The notes under the pieces were generated by a model. It saw only the letters and a list, made by a program, of their open reading frames with translations. It was not told where the DNA came from and made no database searches. Position numbers and translations under genes: made by a program. 64,000 nucleotides of DNA, taken from CAYPTY01 sp964413935 (lineage in GTDB: Bacteria; Bacteroidota; Rhodothermia; Balneolales; Balneolaceae). Every line of letters begins with the position of its first letter. The first letter of the stretch is position 1. The stretch covers positions 1-64,000 of the forward strand of contig CAYPTY010000016.1 of the NCBI GenBank assembly GCA_964413935.1. Direction: 5' to 3'. Positions 6,524-15,655 of the stretch are shown here, one piece after another.

Positions 6524-8958
6524 AAAAAGATGCAATCCAGACCGAAGAAATTAAATGCATGCACTGCGGGGCCGTTTGCAGCAGTGAACCGGTGATGGTG
6601 GATGGGAACCCTTTCTGCTGCAGCGGCTGTGCAGGTGTTTTCAGTATTACTCAGGATGCCGCTACCAACGGAAACGGCAGCTGCCCCTCTCAGGCCGCTC
6701 TGAACAGTAGCTTGCAGATCAGCCACAGAGCCCGATTCGATTACCTTGAGGATGAAAGTGTGGTTACCAAACTCACCGAATTCGAAGACCAGGAACTCCT
6801 TCAGGTCCGTTTAGCCATCCCGAATATTCAGTGCACCTCCTGCGTCTGGATGCTGGAACAGCTGAATGAAAACTACGAAGGCATCATTGAGTCGCGCGTC
6901 AACTTCATGAAGAAGGATCTGACTGTTACCCTTCGTAAGAATGAAGTGAGTGTCCGGGATCTGGTTGAGCTGCTCACCAGCATGGGATATGAACCTTCCC
7001 TTTCCCTGAAGAATTTGAGCGGTGAAAAAGAAGAGAAAAAGGATTACAGGCTGCTGCTAAAGCTTGGGCTTGCCGGTTTTGCCTTCGGTAATATCATGCT
7101 CTTCAGTTTTCCGGCTTATCTCTCCGGTGATGAAACACTGATCGGTATTCAGTACGGCCTTATTTTCGGTCTGCTGAATATTGTCCTTTCTATCCCTGTT
7201 CTGTTATATAGTGCCAGTGATTATCTGAAATCAGCCTGGGCTGCCATTCTGAGAAAAGGTATCAACCTGGATGTTCCCATATCACTGGGGATAATCGCCT
7301 TGTTTAGCCGCAGCACCTATGAAGTGCTCTCCATGACCGGAGAAGGATATTTCGATTCTTTTACCGGACTGATTTTCTTTCTCCTGATCGGAAAATGGGT
7401 ACAACGAAAAACCTTTGCCCAGCTTTCTTTTGACAATGATTATAAAGCCTATTTACCCATTTCGGTTTTAACGGTGGATGAGGAGGGGAAAGAAAGCAGC
7501 ATCGCCATAGAAAAACTGGAAATCGGACAGGAAATTCTGGTTCGCAATCAGGAACTGGTCCCGGTTGATTCCATCCTTAAAACCAATCAGGTGATGGTAG
7601 ATTACAGCTTCCTGAGTGGGGAGTCTGAACCGGTAAGCCTGAAAAAGGGAGATGTGGTCTATGCCGGCGGCCGGATTGTAGGCGCCAAAGCACATATGCT
7701 GGTTTATAAAGAGGTAGACCAGAGTCACCTGACCGAGCTCTGGCAAAATGAAGCTTTTGAAAGGAATAAAGATGCTACGGTTACCACCTTTGCAGATCGC
7801 ATCAGTCCTTATTTTACGGTTACCGTTCTGACGGTTGCCATTGTATCTGCCATAGTCTGGAGCTTTTTTGATGTTTCCACAGCCGTATCTGTATTCACTG
7901 CGGTTCTGATCATTGCCTGTCCCTGTGCACTGGCACTTTCTACCCCTTTCACGCTGAATGCAGTCAGCAATATTTTGGGTCAAAACGGGATTTATTTGCG
8001 CAACACCCAGGTCGTTGAACGACTTTCTAAAACGGATACTATCGTATTTGACAAGACCGGAACCATTACCAATGCCCGTGAGGCCCGCGTTGTGTATGAA
8101 GGCATAGAGCTCTCTGACGCAGAAAAAGTATTGGTTAAAAGTATTTGCTCTTACTCCTCCAATCCGGTGAGTGATAAAATTGCCTCCGGATTTACCGGCA
8201 TTGACACGATTGAGCTGGAATCTTTCGATGAGAGCCTGAACAGGGGAGGCTGTGGTGTTTTCGAAGGAAACCAAGTATGTATCGGAACGATGGAATATTT
8301 TGAAGAAATGGGCTTTGAGGTAAAACAGCCCGATGACTTCGGTACCGCCATATTTCTGGCCATCAATGATGAAGTAAAAGGCTATTACCTGCTCGAGAAC
8401 AGTATCCGCAGTGGGGTTACTGAGGTATTGAACGGCCTGAAGCAATCATTCCGCACCTTCCTGCTTTCCGGAGACGACCAGAAGCATTTTGAGCTCTTCC
8501 GAAAGTATTTTAAAAATGCCGCAGAGCTGCTCTTTCACAAAAAACCGCAGGATAAACTGGATTTTATCCGAAACCTGCAGCAGAACGGCCATCATGTTTG
8601 TATGGTCGGTGATGGTATTAATGATGCCGGTGCCCTGAAGCAGGCCGACTTTGGAATTGCCGTAAATGATGACATCAATTCTTTCTCTCCGGCCTGCGAC
8701 GCCATCTTCGAAGGGGAATCACTTTCCAAACTGCAGACCATGCTGAATTTTTCTGAAAAAGCTATTCAGATCATCATTGCAAGTTTTGTGATATCCCTCA
8801 TTTACAATGTAACTGGACTTGGTTTTGCTGTTTCCGGAAAACTGACTCCACTGGTAGCGGCTATACTGATGCCGCTAAGTTCTGTTACCATCATGATTTT
8901 CACTTACACCGCAACTACGCTTGTGGCAAAAAAGAAGGGGTTAATGTTATGGAAGTAA
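6520..8958 (+). CDS. ccoI: heavy-metal P1B-type ATPase, cbb3 oxidase copper exporter
   Basis: Copper-transporting P-type ATPase (812 residues) that supplies Cu to the CcoN centre during cbb3 assembly. An N-terminal Cys-rich zinc-ribbon-like segment (C13, C16, C24 region, then CCSGC) precedes an HMA-like domain with C105xxC108. The core has LSGES (actuator), membrane CPC (C467-C469), the phosphorylation site DKTGT with Asp511, and GDGINDAGAL. The family SEHP motif is altered: here the sequence reads SSNPVS with Asn548 where His is normal. Starting at the ATG that overlaps the regulator stop is preferred over an upstream in-frame start, because MKKDAIQ leads directly into the Cys motif. It is followed by ccoS with a 10-base overlap. 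Confidence 0.92.
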   Translation: MKKDAIQTEEIKCMHCGAVCSSEPVMVDGNPFCCSGCAGVFSITQDAATNGNGSCPSQAALNSSLQISHRARFDYLEDESVVTKLTEFEDQELLQVRLAIPNIQCTSCVWMLEQLNENYEGIIESRVNFMKKDLTVTLRKNEVSVRDLVELLTSMGYEPSLSLKNLSGEKEEKKDYRLLLKLGLAGFAFGNIMLFSFPAYLSGDETLIGIQYGLIFGLLNIVLSIPVLLYSASDYLKSAWAAILRKGINLDVPISLGIIALFSRSTYEVLSMTGEGYFDSFTGLIFFLLIGKWVQRKTFAQLSFDNDYKAYLPISVLTVDEEGKESSIAIEKLEIGQEILVRNQELVPVDSILKTNQVMVDYSFLSGESEPVSLKKGDVVYAGGRIVGAKAHMLVYKEVDQSHLTELWQNEAFERNKDATVTTFADRISPYFTVTVLTVAIVSAIVWSFFDVSTAVSVFTAVLIIACPCALALSTPFTLNAVSNILGQNGIYLRNTQVVERLSKTDTIVFDKTGTITNAREARVVYEGIELSDAEKVLVKSICSYSSNPVSDKIASGFTGIDTIELESFDESLNRGGCGVFEGNQVCIGTMEYFEEMGFEVKQPDDFGTAIFLAINDEVKGYYLLENSIRSGVTEVLNGLKQSFRTFLLSGDDQKHFELFRKYFKNAAELLFHKKPQDKLDFIRNLQQNGHHVCMVGDGINDAGALKQADFGIAVNDDINSFSPACDAIFEGESLSKLQTMLNFSEKAIQIIIASFVISLIYNVTGLGFAVSGKLTPLVAAILMPLSSVTIMIFTYTATTLVAKKKGLMLWK

Positions 8959-9125
8959 TTTTTCTGCTGATCGGCTTCAGTCTTCTGGTAGCTCTCACCT
9001 TTCTATACCTCTTTTTCTGGGCGGTTAAATCGGGACAATATGACGATTCCGAGACGCCGGCCATGCGCATTCTTTTTGATTCTAAAAATTCAAAAACCAA
9101 CAACACAAACAGGGATGGACAATAA
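8949..9125 (+). CDS. ccoS: cbb3 oxidase maturation protein CcoS
   Basis: A 58-residue protein beginning MEVIFLLIGFSLL, with one N-terminal transmembrane helix ending FFWAVKSGQYDD, then a short polar tail. The pattern of helix, FxWAVKxGQYDD and the start within the end of ccoI is characteristic of CcoS, needed for cofactor insertion into CcoN. It overlaps ccoI by 10 bases and stops 2 bases before ccoNO, so the three are tightly coupled. Confidence 0.9.
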   Translation: MEVIFLLIGFSLLVALTFLYLFFWAVKSGQYDDSETPAMRILFDSKNSKTNNTNRDGQ

Positions 9126-9127
9126 CT

Positions 9128-11368
9128 ATGGATACATTTCAATATGATAATAGAATTGTTCGTGACTTTGGTATAGCAACCCTTGCATGGGGTATCATTG
9201 GATTTGTGGTAGGATTGATCGTTGCTTTAAAGTTCATCTTTCCGGAATTCCTTGGATTTGTACCAGAGTTATCATTCGGCCGTTTACGGCCGCTCCACAC
9301 CAATGCCGTAATCTTCGCATTTGCAGGTAATGCCATTTTTTATGGGGTGTATTACTCGCTACCAAGGCTGTGCAAGGCACCAATGTGGAATGAGACTTTG
9401 AGTCGCATTCACTTCTGGGGCTGGCAGGCAATTATTTTGTCGGCTGTGCTTACTCTGCCCTTCGGTATCACCACCTCCAAAGAATATGCAGAACTGGAAT
9501 GGCCGATTGACATCGCCATTACCCTGATCTGGGTAGCCTTCGGAGCCAATATGATCATGACGATACTCAAGCGTCGCGAGAAGCACATTTATGTAGCCAT
9601 CTGGTTTTATCTGGCCACATTCATCACTGTTGCGGTACTGCACGTGGTGAACTCTTTTGAAATGCCGGCTACCTTATTCAAAAGCTACTCCCTTTATGCC
9701 GGGGTTCAGGATGCGCTGGTTCAGTGGTGGTATGGTCACAACGCCGTGGCTTTCTTCCTCACCACGCCTTTCCTGGGTATTATGTACTACTTCATCCCGA
9801 AAGCAGCCAACCGCCCGATTTTCTCATACCGGCTTTCTATTGTCCATTTCTGGGCTCTGATTTTCATTTATATCTGGGCTGGTCCGCATCACCTGCTGTA
9901 TACTGCTCTGCCGGGCTGGGCACAGGCATTGGGTACGGTTTTCAGTATTATGCTGATTGCACCATCCTGGGGTGGTATGCTGAACGGTTTACTTACCCTT
10001 CGAGGTGCCTGGGACCGGGTTCGGGAAGATCCTGTACTTAAATTCCTGGTTGTTGGTGTAACCGCTTATGGTATGGTAACCTTTGAAGGTCCGATGCTGT
10101 CCATCGCTAACGTGAATGCAATTGCACACTATTCCGATTACATCATTGGTCACGTGCATAACGGTGCCCTGCTCTGGAATGGTGGTCTTGCCTTCGGTAT
10201 GCTGTATTACATCACACCGCGGATTTATAGAATTAGAAAAGCTGCTGGTGCAATTGGTGGAGAAGATGGAGGTACGGGTGCAGCAGAGTATCTATCTCCT
10301 AAACTATATTCCGTCAAGCTGGCTAATGTCCATTTCTGGTTCGCCACGCTAGGAGCCATTTTCTACGTAATCCCGATGTACTGGGGCGGTATTACCCAGT
10401 CACTGATGTGGAAAGAATTCGCCGATACTGGTCTTCTGGCTTATCCAAACTTCCTGGAAACGGTAAACCAGATTATGCCGATGTATGCGTTGAGAGCATT
10501 TGGTGGAACCCTGTTTATCGTGGGTGCCTGTGTGGGTGCTTATAATTTATGGAAAACAGCCCAGATGGCAACTTTCCAGCCTGAGGAAGAAGCACAGGCT
10601 GCACCTCTGGTGGTGAAGAAAACTACCGAAAAGGTATACTGGCACCGATGGCTGGAAGCCCGTCCGGTTCAGTTCTCTGTATGGATTCTGGTAGCCATCC
10701 TGATTGGTGGGGTAGTCGAGTATGTACCCACCGCTTTGATTGATTCCAATGTGCCGACCATCAGCAGTGTGAAACCTTACACCCCGCTGGAAGTGGTAGG
10801 AAGGGATATTTATATCTCTGAGGGTTGTAATAACTGTCACTCTCAGATGATTCGCCCTTTCCGCTCTGAAACCGAGCGCTATGGGGAATATTCCAAAGCC
10901 GGTGAGTTTGTCTATGATCACCCATTCCTCTGGGGATCAAAACGTACCGGACCGGATCTGCACAGAATTGGAGGTAAGTATCCTAACTCATGGCATCTGC
11001 GCCATATGTACGATCCTTACACCACTTCACCTGGATCCATCATGCCGGCCTATCCCTGGATGCACAAAAAGGACATGGATAAGGAAACCATCGCCAAGAA
11101 AATCAATGCTCTGAGAACGGTGGGAGTACCTTATCCTGAGGGATACGAAGACCTGGCAATGGCCGATCTGGAAGCGCAGGCCAGCATGATATATGATGAC
11201 CTGGCCGCTAATGGCTTTGCTGAAATCGAAGAGGTTCAGATTACCTCAGATAAGCAGATTATCGCCCTGATTGCTTACCTGCAGCGAGTGGGTATCGATA
11301 TCAAGGGTGAAAGAGATCCTTTCGAGAATCTGCCTTCCAAAATGCAAATCACCCAAATAGAAGAATAA
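9128..11368 (+). CDS. ccoNO: cbb3-type cytochrome c oxidase, fused subunits I and II (CcoN-CcoO)
   Basis: A 746-residue fusion of the catalytic haem-copper subunit and the monohaem cytochrome subunit. Residues 1 to about 470 are CcoN: about twelve hydrophobic segments with haem and Cu ligands in RPLHTNAV (His57), WWYGHNAV, AGPHHLLYT and GHVHNGALLWNGG. A linker and a further membrane helix near residues 520-540 lead into CcoO, which has the haem c site CNNCH (567-571), the LWGSKRTGPDLHRIGG element and a likely axial Met in SIMPAYPW. The enzyme reduces O2 with high affinity and pumps protons in the inner membrane. Two genes, ccoN and ccoO, are usual in Proteobacteria; the fusion is known in Bacteroidota-related lineages. 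Confidence 0.95.
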   Translation: MDTFQYDNRIVRDFGIATLAWGIIGFVVGLIVALKFIFPEFLGFVPELSFGRLRPLHTNAVIFAFAGNAIFYGVYYSLPRLCKAPMWNETLSRIHFWGWQAIILSAVLTLPFGITTSKEYAELEWPIDIAITLIWVAFGANMIMTILKRREKHIYVAIWFYLATFITVAVLHVVNSFEMPATLFKSYSLYAGVQDALVQWWYGHNAVAFFLTTPFLGIMYYFIPKAANRPIFSYRLSIVHFWALIFIYIWAGPHHLLYTALPGWAQALGTVFSIMLIAPSWGGMLNGLLTLRGAWDRVREDPVLKFLVVGVTAYGMVTFEGPMLSIANVNAIAHYSDYIIGHVHNGALLWNGGLAFGMLYYITPRIYRIRKAAGAIGGEDGGTGAAEYLSPKLYSVKLANVHFWFATLGAIFYVIPMYWGGITQSLMWKEFADTGLLAYPNFLETVNQIMPMYALRAFGGTLFIVGACVGAYNLWKTAQMATFQPEEEAQAAPLVVKKTTEKVYWHRWLEARPVQFSVWILVAILIGGVVEYVPTALIDSNVPTISSVKPYTPLEVVGRDIYISEGCNNCHSQMIRPFRSETERYGEYSKAGEFVYDHPFLWGSKRTGPDLHRIGGKYPNSWHLRHMYDPYTTSPGSIMPAYPWMHKKDMDKETIAKKINALRTVGVPYPEGYEDLAMADLEAQASMIYDDLAANGFAEIEEVQITSDKQIIALIAYLQRVGIDIKGERDPFENLPSKMQITQIEE

Positions 11369-11381
11369 GGGAGGAATCAGC

Positions 11382-11576
11382 ATGTATAAAGAAGTACTCA
11401 GATCAATCGATGGAATCGGGCTTTTCCCCAGCATTTCGCTGCTCATATTTCTGGCACTCTTCACTTTTGTAATTGTGTATGTGATCAGAAAAGGGAAACC
11501 ACACTGGGAAAATGCAGCCAGCATTCCGCTGGACGACAGCAAGGTATTTACTAACACAGCTACAAACGAGGTGTAA
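11382..11576 (+). CDS. ccoQ: cbb3 oxidase small subunit CcoQ
   Basis: A 64-residue protein with a single transmembrane helix (ISLLIFLALFTFVIVYVIRK) and a short polar tail with HWENAASIPLDD. Position between ccoNO and ccoP, size and topology match CcoQ/FixQ, which stabilises the CcoP association. A strong Shine-Dalgarno AGGGAGGA lies just before the ATG, overlapping the end of ccoNO. The gene ends 2 bases before ccoP. Confidence 0.85.
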   Translation: MYKEVLRSIDGIGLFPSISLLIFLALFTFVIVYVIRKGKPHWENAASIPLDDSKVFTNTATNEV

Positions 11577-11578
11577 GA

Positions 11579-12184
11579 ATGAAAGTATTCGACGACGAAA
11601 AGGATAAACTACTCGATCATGAATATGACGGGATCGGTGAATTGAATAATCATATGCCGGTTTGGTGGCTGTGGCTGTTTTTCTTCACCATTGTATGGGG
11701 TGCCGGATACCTTGTGTGGTATCAGTTAATGGACATCGCTCCAGACCAGCATGAGCAGTACGAAAACCAAGTGGCGGAAGCCAATGCAAAATTCGGACTG
11801 GATCAGCAGGGAAGCGACGGCGATCAGGCTTTTGTCTATACCATTTCCGACGATCCCGAAGCCATTTCCAAGGGACAGGAAATTTATATGAGCACAAACA
11901 ATCTCTGCTTTACCTGCCATGGAAGTGCAGGTGAAGGACTGGTTGGCCCTAACCTGACCGACAATCAATGGATCCATGGTTGTAAGTCAGGCGAAGTAGC
12001 AACAAGTATCATTGAAGGATTCCCGCTCAAAGGCATGATTGCCTATGGAAGCGGGGCGCCGCTTACCAACGAACAGGTAAACGACGTTATCAGCTTTATA
12101 GCCTCCCTTCAGGGTACTGAGCCGGCCAATGCAAAGCCTGTTGACACAGAACGCGCAACAGAATGCGTAATTAGCGACGAATAA
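11579..12184 (+). CDS. ccoP: cbb3 oxidase subunit III (CcoP), single-haem form
   Basis: A 201-residue membrane-anchored cytochrome c. The N-terminal FixP/CcoP domain has the hallmark EYDGIGELNNHMPVWW followed by a transmembrane helix (about residues 29-48). The periplasmic part carries only one haem c site, CFTCH (110-114), with a likely distal Met in LKGMIAYG. Proteobacterial CcoP has two CxxCH motifs and about 300 residues, so this form is a shortened monohaem variant. It delivers electrons from soluble cytochromes or the bc1 complex to CcoO. A strong terminator hairpin follows 14 bases after the stop. Confidence 0.92.
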   Translation: MKVFDDEKDKLLDHEYDGIGELNNHMPVWWLWLFFFTIVWGAGYLVWYQLMDIAPDQHEQYENQVAEANAKFGLDQQGSDGDQAFVYTISDDPEAISKGQEIYMSTNNLCFTCHGSAGEGLVGPNLTDNQWIHGCKSGEVATSIIEGFPLKGMIAYGSGAPLTNEQVNDVISFIASLQGTEPANAKPVDTERATECVISDE

Positions 12185-12197
12185 ATAAGCCCTTGTG

Positions 12198-12234
12198 TCC
12201 GGGTATGGTGATACATACCCGGATTCTTTTCTTT
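12198..12234 (+). terminator. intrinsic terminator between ccoP and ccoG
   Basis: A perfect 10-bp stem, TCCGGGTATG (12198-12207) with CATACCCGGA (12214-12223), closes a 6-base loop and is followed by TTCTTTTCTTT. It should end or attenuate the structural transcript before ccoG, making the assembly genes ccoGH less expressed or separately promoted. Confidence 0.85.
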
Positions 12235-12257
12235 AATAAATTTGATGGAATTCTATT

Positions 12258-13712
12258 ATGTCAATTGAAGTCGAACGCCGCATAGATCAGGACAACTACC
12301 GTGATCACCTTGCAACGGTTAGTGAAGATGGGAGACGAAACTGGATTTATCCTAAGAAGGTAAGCGGGCGTTTTTACAATGCCCGTACTTATTTTTCATG
12401 GCTGCTTCTGGCTTTCTTCTTTGCCGGGCCCTTCATTAAAATTAACGGGCAGCCTCTCTTACTGGTTAATATCCTCGAACGCAAATTTGTGATTTTCGGG
12501 GTCGCATTCTGGCCGCAGGATCTGCACATACTGGTTTTTGGAATGCTTTCCTTCATTATTTTTGTGGTACTCTTCACCGCCATTTTTGGCCGTCTTTTCT
12601 GCGGCTGGGCCTGTCCGCAGACTATTTTTATGGAAATGGTATTTCGGAAAATCGAATACCTGATTGAAGGTGATGCTGTTGATCAGATGCGTCTGAAAAA
12701 AGCCCCATGGAAATGGGATAAAATCTGGAAAAAGACCACCAAGCACAGCATTTTTTACGGACTCTCCTTCCTCATTTCCAATCTCTTCCTTGCCTATGTG
12801 ATCGGTATAGAACAGTTATGGGAAATCGTTACGGATCCCCCATCGGAGCATATTGGCGGACTTTCAGCCATGATCATATTCAGTGGTGTATTCTATGGAG
12901 TGTTTGCATTTATGCGGGAACAGGTATGCCACTTTGTTTGCCCTTACGGCCGTATGCAATCCGTTATGCTGGACAACAACTCCATCAATGTGATGTACGA
13001 TTACAACCGGGGTGAATCAAGAGCTAAGATCGGAGATCGAAATAAAGTGGAAACCGGTAAAGCCACACTTGCTGACCTTGGCTTCTCAGAATCTGCCGAA
13101 TTCGGAGATTGCATCGACTGCTTCCAGTGCGTTAAGGTCTGCCCGATGGGTATTGACATCCGAAATGGCACTCAGCTGGAATGTGTACACTGCACTGCCT
13201 GCATAGATGCCTGTGATACTGTGATGGATAAGATCGACAAGCCGCGCGGACTTATTCGTTACACGTCCGAAAACCATATCAGAGGACTTTCCAGAAAATT
13301 CTTTAATCCCAGAACCATTGGGTACTTTGGTGTTCTGGCTGTACTTCTCACTGTTTTTATCACCCTACTCGTTACCCGGCCCGTACTTGAGACCACTGTA
13401 TTCCGCCAGCCTGGCACCCTTTATCAGGAACTGCCTAACGATGTGTACAGTAACATCTACCAGCTGCGGGTGATCAACAAAACCTTTGACGAAACCAGCT
13501 ATGAAATCCGCCTGCTTCAACCTGAGGGTGAAATGGTTTCACTGGGTGCTGTAAACAGCGTGGCTCCTCAGTCTTCAGCAGAGGGACGCTTCCTCATTCA
13601 GCTTCCGGAATCCAGCCTTACCGGATTGCAAACCGACCTCACCTTTGGTGTATTTATAAATGGTGAACAAATTGAAACCGTTAAAACGGCCTTCCTGGGC
13701 CCATCCAAATAA
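12258..13712 (+). CDS. ccoG: cbb3 oxidase assembly cuproxidase/ferredoxin CcoG
   Basis: A 484-residue membrane protein of the FixG/RdxA/CcoG family, which reduces Cu(II) to Cu(I) for cbb3 assembly. It has an N-terminal membrane domain (first helix near residues 45-65), CGWACPQTIFMEMVFRKIEY, and further helices. Two 4Fe-4S ferredoxin clusters follow in CIDCFQCVKVCPMGIDIR and CVHCTACIDACDTVM. A last transmembrane helix (about 353-372) leads to a C-terminal periplasmic Ig-like domain. The gene sits between the terminator after ccoP and ccoH, with only 7 bases to the latter. Confidence 0.93.
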   Translation: MSIEVERRIDQDNYRDHLATVSEDGRRNWIYPKKVSGRFYNARTYFSWLLLAFFFAGPFIKINGQPLLLVNILERKFVIFGVAFWPQDLHILVFGMLSFIIFVVLFTAIFGRLFCGWACPQTIFMEMVFRKIEYLIEGDAVDQMRLKKAPWKWDKIWKKTTKHSIFYGLSFLISNLFLAYVIGIEQLWEIVTDPPSEHIGGLSAMIIFSGVFYGVFAFMREQVCHFVCPYGRMQSVMLDNNSINVMYDYNRGESRAKIGDRNKVETGKATLADLGFSESAEFGDCIDCFQCVKVCPMGIDIRNGTQLECVHCTACIDACDTVMDKIDKPRGLIRYTSENHIRGLSRKFFNPRTIGYFGVLAVLLTVFITLLVTRPVLETTVFRQPGTLYQELPNDVYSNIYQLRVINKTFDETSYEIRLLQPEGEMVSLGAVNSVAPQSSAEGRFLIQLPESSLTGLQTDLTFGVFINGEQIETVKTAFLGPSK

Positions 13713-13719
13713 TAAATCT

Positions 13720-14160
13720 ATGAACTGGGGAAAAGGAATATTCATCACCGTTACAGTATTTGTTATTCTGGTGCTTAGTGTGGTCAGCTACCTTATCAGC
13801 CTGGATTTCTACATGGTCTCAAACGACCATTATTCCGATGCGGTAGAATATCAGGAAACCATTGACAGTAAAGACCGCGCCAAGTCTTTATCACAACCGG
13901 TGGTGGTTTTTTATGATGAGAAAAAAGCTGCTCTCAAGCTTGTATTCCCGCCCGAACTGGCCGGCAGAAATAATGAAGGCATGATCAAACTTTACCGCCC
14001 CAATAATTCAGATATGGATGTGGACATCAGTCTTAATCTGGATCAGCAGGGAGTACAGTGGATTAATGCGGCTGAACTGGAACAGGGAAAGTGGATCATG
14101 AAACTGAAATGGACCACCGACAGTCTGGATTATTCGGACGAGAAAAACCTGCTTCTTTAA
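13720..14160 (+). CDS. ccoH: cbb3 oxidase assembly protein CcoH (FixH family)
   Basis: A 146-residue protein with one N-terminal helix (IFITVTVFVILVLSVVSYLI) followed by FYMVSNDHYSDAVEYQETID and a small beta-rich periplasmic domain. This is the FixH/CcoH pattern: a membrane-anchored assembly factor that associates with the oxidase during maturation. The ATG at 13720 is chosen over an upstream in-frame start because the latter would overlap ccoG by 50 bases and add a polar leader before the helix. It is followed after 12 bases by the TauE/DsbD-like gene. Confidence 0.85.
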   Translation: MNWGKGIFITVTVFVILVLSVVSYLISLDFYMVSNDHYSDAVEYQETIDSKDRAKSLSQPVVVFYDEKKAALKLVFPPELAGRNNEGMIKLYRPNNSDMDVDISLNLDQQGVQWINAAELEQGKWIMKLKWTTDSLDYSDEKNLLL

Positions 14161-14172
14161 TTATAGATTGGT

Positions 14173-14880
14173 ATGGCTATCTGGACAGCATTTACACTTG
14201 GTCTTCTCGGCAGTTTTCACTGCGCAGCGATGTGCGGTCCGCTGGCTATGGCCATACCAAAATCAGGCAAGCATATTTACCGGGATACATTTGAAGGCCT
14301 ATTGTATAATTTCGGACGGGTTACCACCTACTCCCTTTTTGGATTGGTCTCCGGCTTGCTTGGCTTTCAGCTGAACATGATGGGACTTCAAAATGTGCTT
14401 TCTTACTTTTTGGGAGGTACACTGATAATTACATCCATCATTTTTATCAGCCGGCACCACAGCCGAAAATGGCTTCAGATTCAGGCTCCTGAACCTCTGC
14501 GCAAGGCTATTTCAAAACTGATGCGGCACAATCGGGCAGAATCACGTTTTCTGCTGGGTTTCCTGAATGGCCTTCTCCCCTGTGGATTTGTTTATGTTGC
14601 ACTGGCAGCTTCACTGGTTTCAGGAGGTATCGCCCAGTCTGTTTCTTACATGTTTTTCTTTGGGCTGGGCACCATTCCGGTGATGATTACCCTTTATCTG
14701 GCGCCTACCATGCTGAGCCTGAATATGCGAACCCGGATGAATGCCTTAATCCCTATATTTTCACTGCTCATCGGGGTACTCATTTTGCTGAGGCCACTAC
14801 CCGTTCATCCGGCGCATATGCTACTTGGGGCTGACGATCACGAACCGCAAATGTGTACCTACCCGCCTCAGGACAATTGA
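14173..14880 (+). CDS. DsbD_2/SafE-type membrane protein of the cbb3 locus
   Basis: A polytopic membrane protein of 235 residues annotated in many genomes as sulfite exporter TauE/SafE; more exactly it resembles the DsbD_2 transmembrane family linked to CcoGHIS. It has six or so helices. The first helix carries GSFHCAAMCGPLAMA with a CxxxC pair, and the helix opening the second half carries LPCGFVYVALAAS. The paired Cys/Pro elements at the start of each half are typical of DsbD-like electron or metal carriers. A role in copper handling or thiol reduction for oxidase assembly is inferred from context. A C-terminal His-containing tail follows. It converges with and overlaps the HAD gene by 13 bases. 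Confidence 0.8.
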   Translation: MAIWTAFTLGLLGSFHCAAMCGPLAMAIPKSGKHIYRDTFEGLLYNFGRVTTYSLFGLVSGLLGFQLNMMGLQNVLSYFLGGTLIITSIIFISRHHSRKWLQIQAPEPLRKAISKLMRHNRAESRFLLGFLNGLLPCGFVYVALAASLVSGGIAQSVSYMFFFGLGTIPVMITLYLAPTMLSLNMRTRMNALIPIFSLLIGVLILLRPLPVHPAHMLLGADDHEPQMCTYPPQDN

Positions 14881-15566
14881 TCGGTTAACTCGCGGAAATC
14901 GCTGAAAACCAGATCTGCTATCTGTGTTTTTTCCTGCTCCTTTTCTTTCGTAAACCAGGCCACCTGCCAGCCGGCTGACTTTCCTCCTTTTATATCTGAA
15001 TTGAAAGAATCACCTATGTAGAGGATATCCTCTCTGTCCACTTTGGCCAGATCAGTTGCATGATCAAAAATACCGGGATTAGGTTTCATGATTCCCACTT
15101 CTTCAGATATAACGATATGCTTCACCTGTTCTTTAAATCCGAACTGATTGATCTTCATCCACTGGGTTTCGGCAAATCCATTGGTGATCAGGCCGGTTTC
15201 AAAGTTGGCACGAATATGTAAAAATGCTTCCTTTGCTCCAGAGACCCATTCCCAGTGATTGCGATAATAGTTCATATACACCTGTCCTGCCTCTGCATAC
15301 AAATCAGTCGGAATCTCCAGCTCGGCAAAGGTTTCCTCAAATCTGAAGCGATGCAGGATTTTTCGGTCGATGAGGCCCGCTCCATATTCTTCCCAAAGCC
15401 CACGGTTGATGCGGTGATAAACAGAGGTAAGTTCATCCAGATTAACTTTTCTGACTTCTTCAAAATGGGAATGCACGTCCTTTAACCCATTTTCTTCTGC
15501 CTTTTTGTGATCAAGCAGGGTATCGTCTAAGTCAAAGTAGATGAATTTTGGCTTATTTATCCTCAC
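14868..15566 (-). CDS. HAD family hydrolase, YjjG-like nucleotidase
   Basis: A 232-residue haloacid-dehalogenase phosphatase with all four motifs: YFDLDDTLLD (motif I, nucleophile in the first Asp), GLITNG (motif II), MKPNPGIFDHA (motif III Lys) and YIGDSFNSDIKGG (motif IV acidic residues). The alpha-helical cap between motifs I and II and the overall length suit the YjjG/YfnB 5'-nucleotidase group, which removes phosphate from non-canonical pyrimidine nucleotides. The substrate is inferred only. It is divergent from lemA, with 89 bases between starts, and tail-to-tail overlapping with the cbb3 operon's last gene. Confidence 0.85.
   Translation of the reverse strand: MRINKPKFIYFDLDDTLLDHKKAEENGLKDVHSHFEEVRKVNLDELTSVYHRINRGLWEEYGAGLIDRKILHRFRFEETFAELEIPTDLYAEAGQVYMNYYRNHWEWVSGAKEAFLHIRANFETGLITNGFAETQWMKINQFGFKEQVKHIVISEEVGIMKPNPGIFDHATDLAKVDREDILYIGDSFNSDIKGGKSAGWQVAWFTKEKEQEKTQIADLVFSDFRELTDQLS
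14910..14932 (+). terminator. possible terminator of the ccoGH transcript
   Basis: CAGAT (14910-14914) and ATCTG (14920-14924) form a short hairpin with a 5-base loop, followed by TGTTTTTT on the plus strand. It lies 30 bases after the last gene of the cbb3 cluster, inside the 3' end of the convergent HAD gene. The stem is only 5 bp. Confidence 0.4.
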
Positions 15567-15655
15567 TGGTACAATTTTTGGTATATTTTGGGCTGAACAA
15601 ACAGACCCGCGTGTCGTATTGGGGGCACCAAACTAATCAAAAGACATCACAAAAA

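Noticed and set aside
7468..8445. 325-codon open frame on the minus strand
   Set aside because: It lies wholly inside ccoI, has low-complexity, non-family protein sequence and no neighbours on that strand; it is a shadow of the real gene.
14173..14880. Sulfite export function suggested by the common TauE/SafE label
   Set aside because: The Cys/Pro motifs and cbb3 context favour a DsbD-like assembly role; no sulfur-oxidation genes are nearby.
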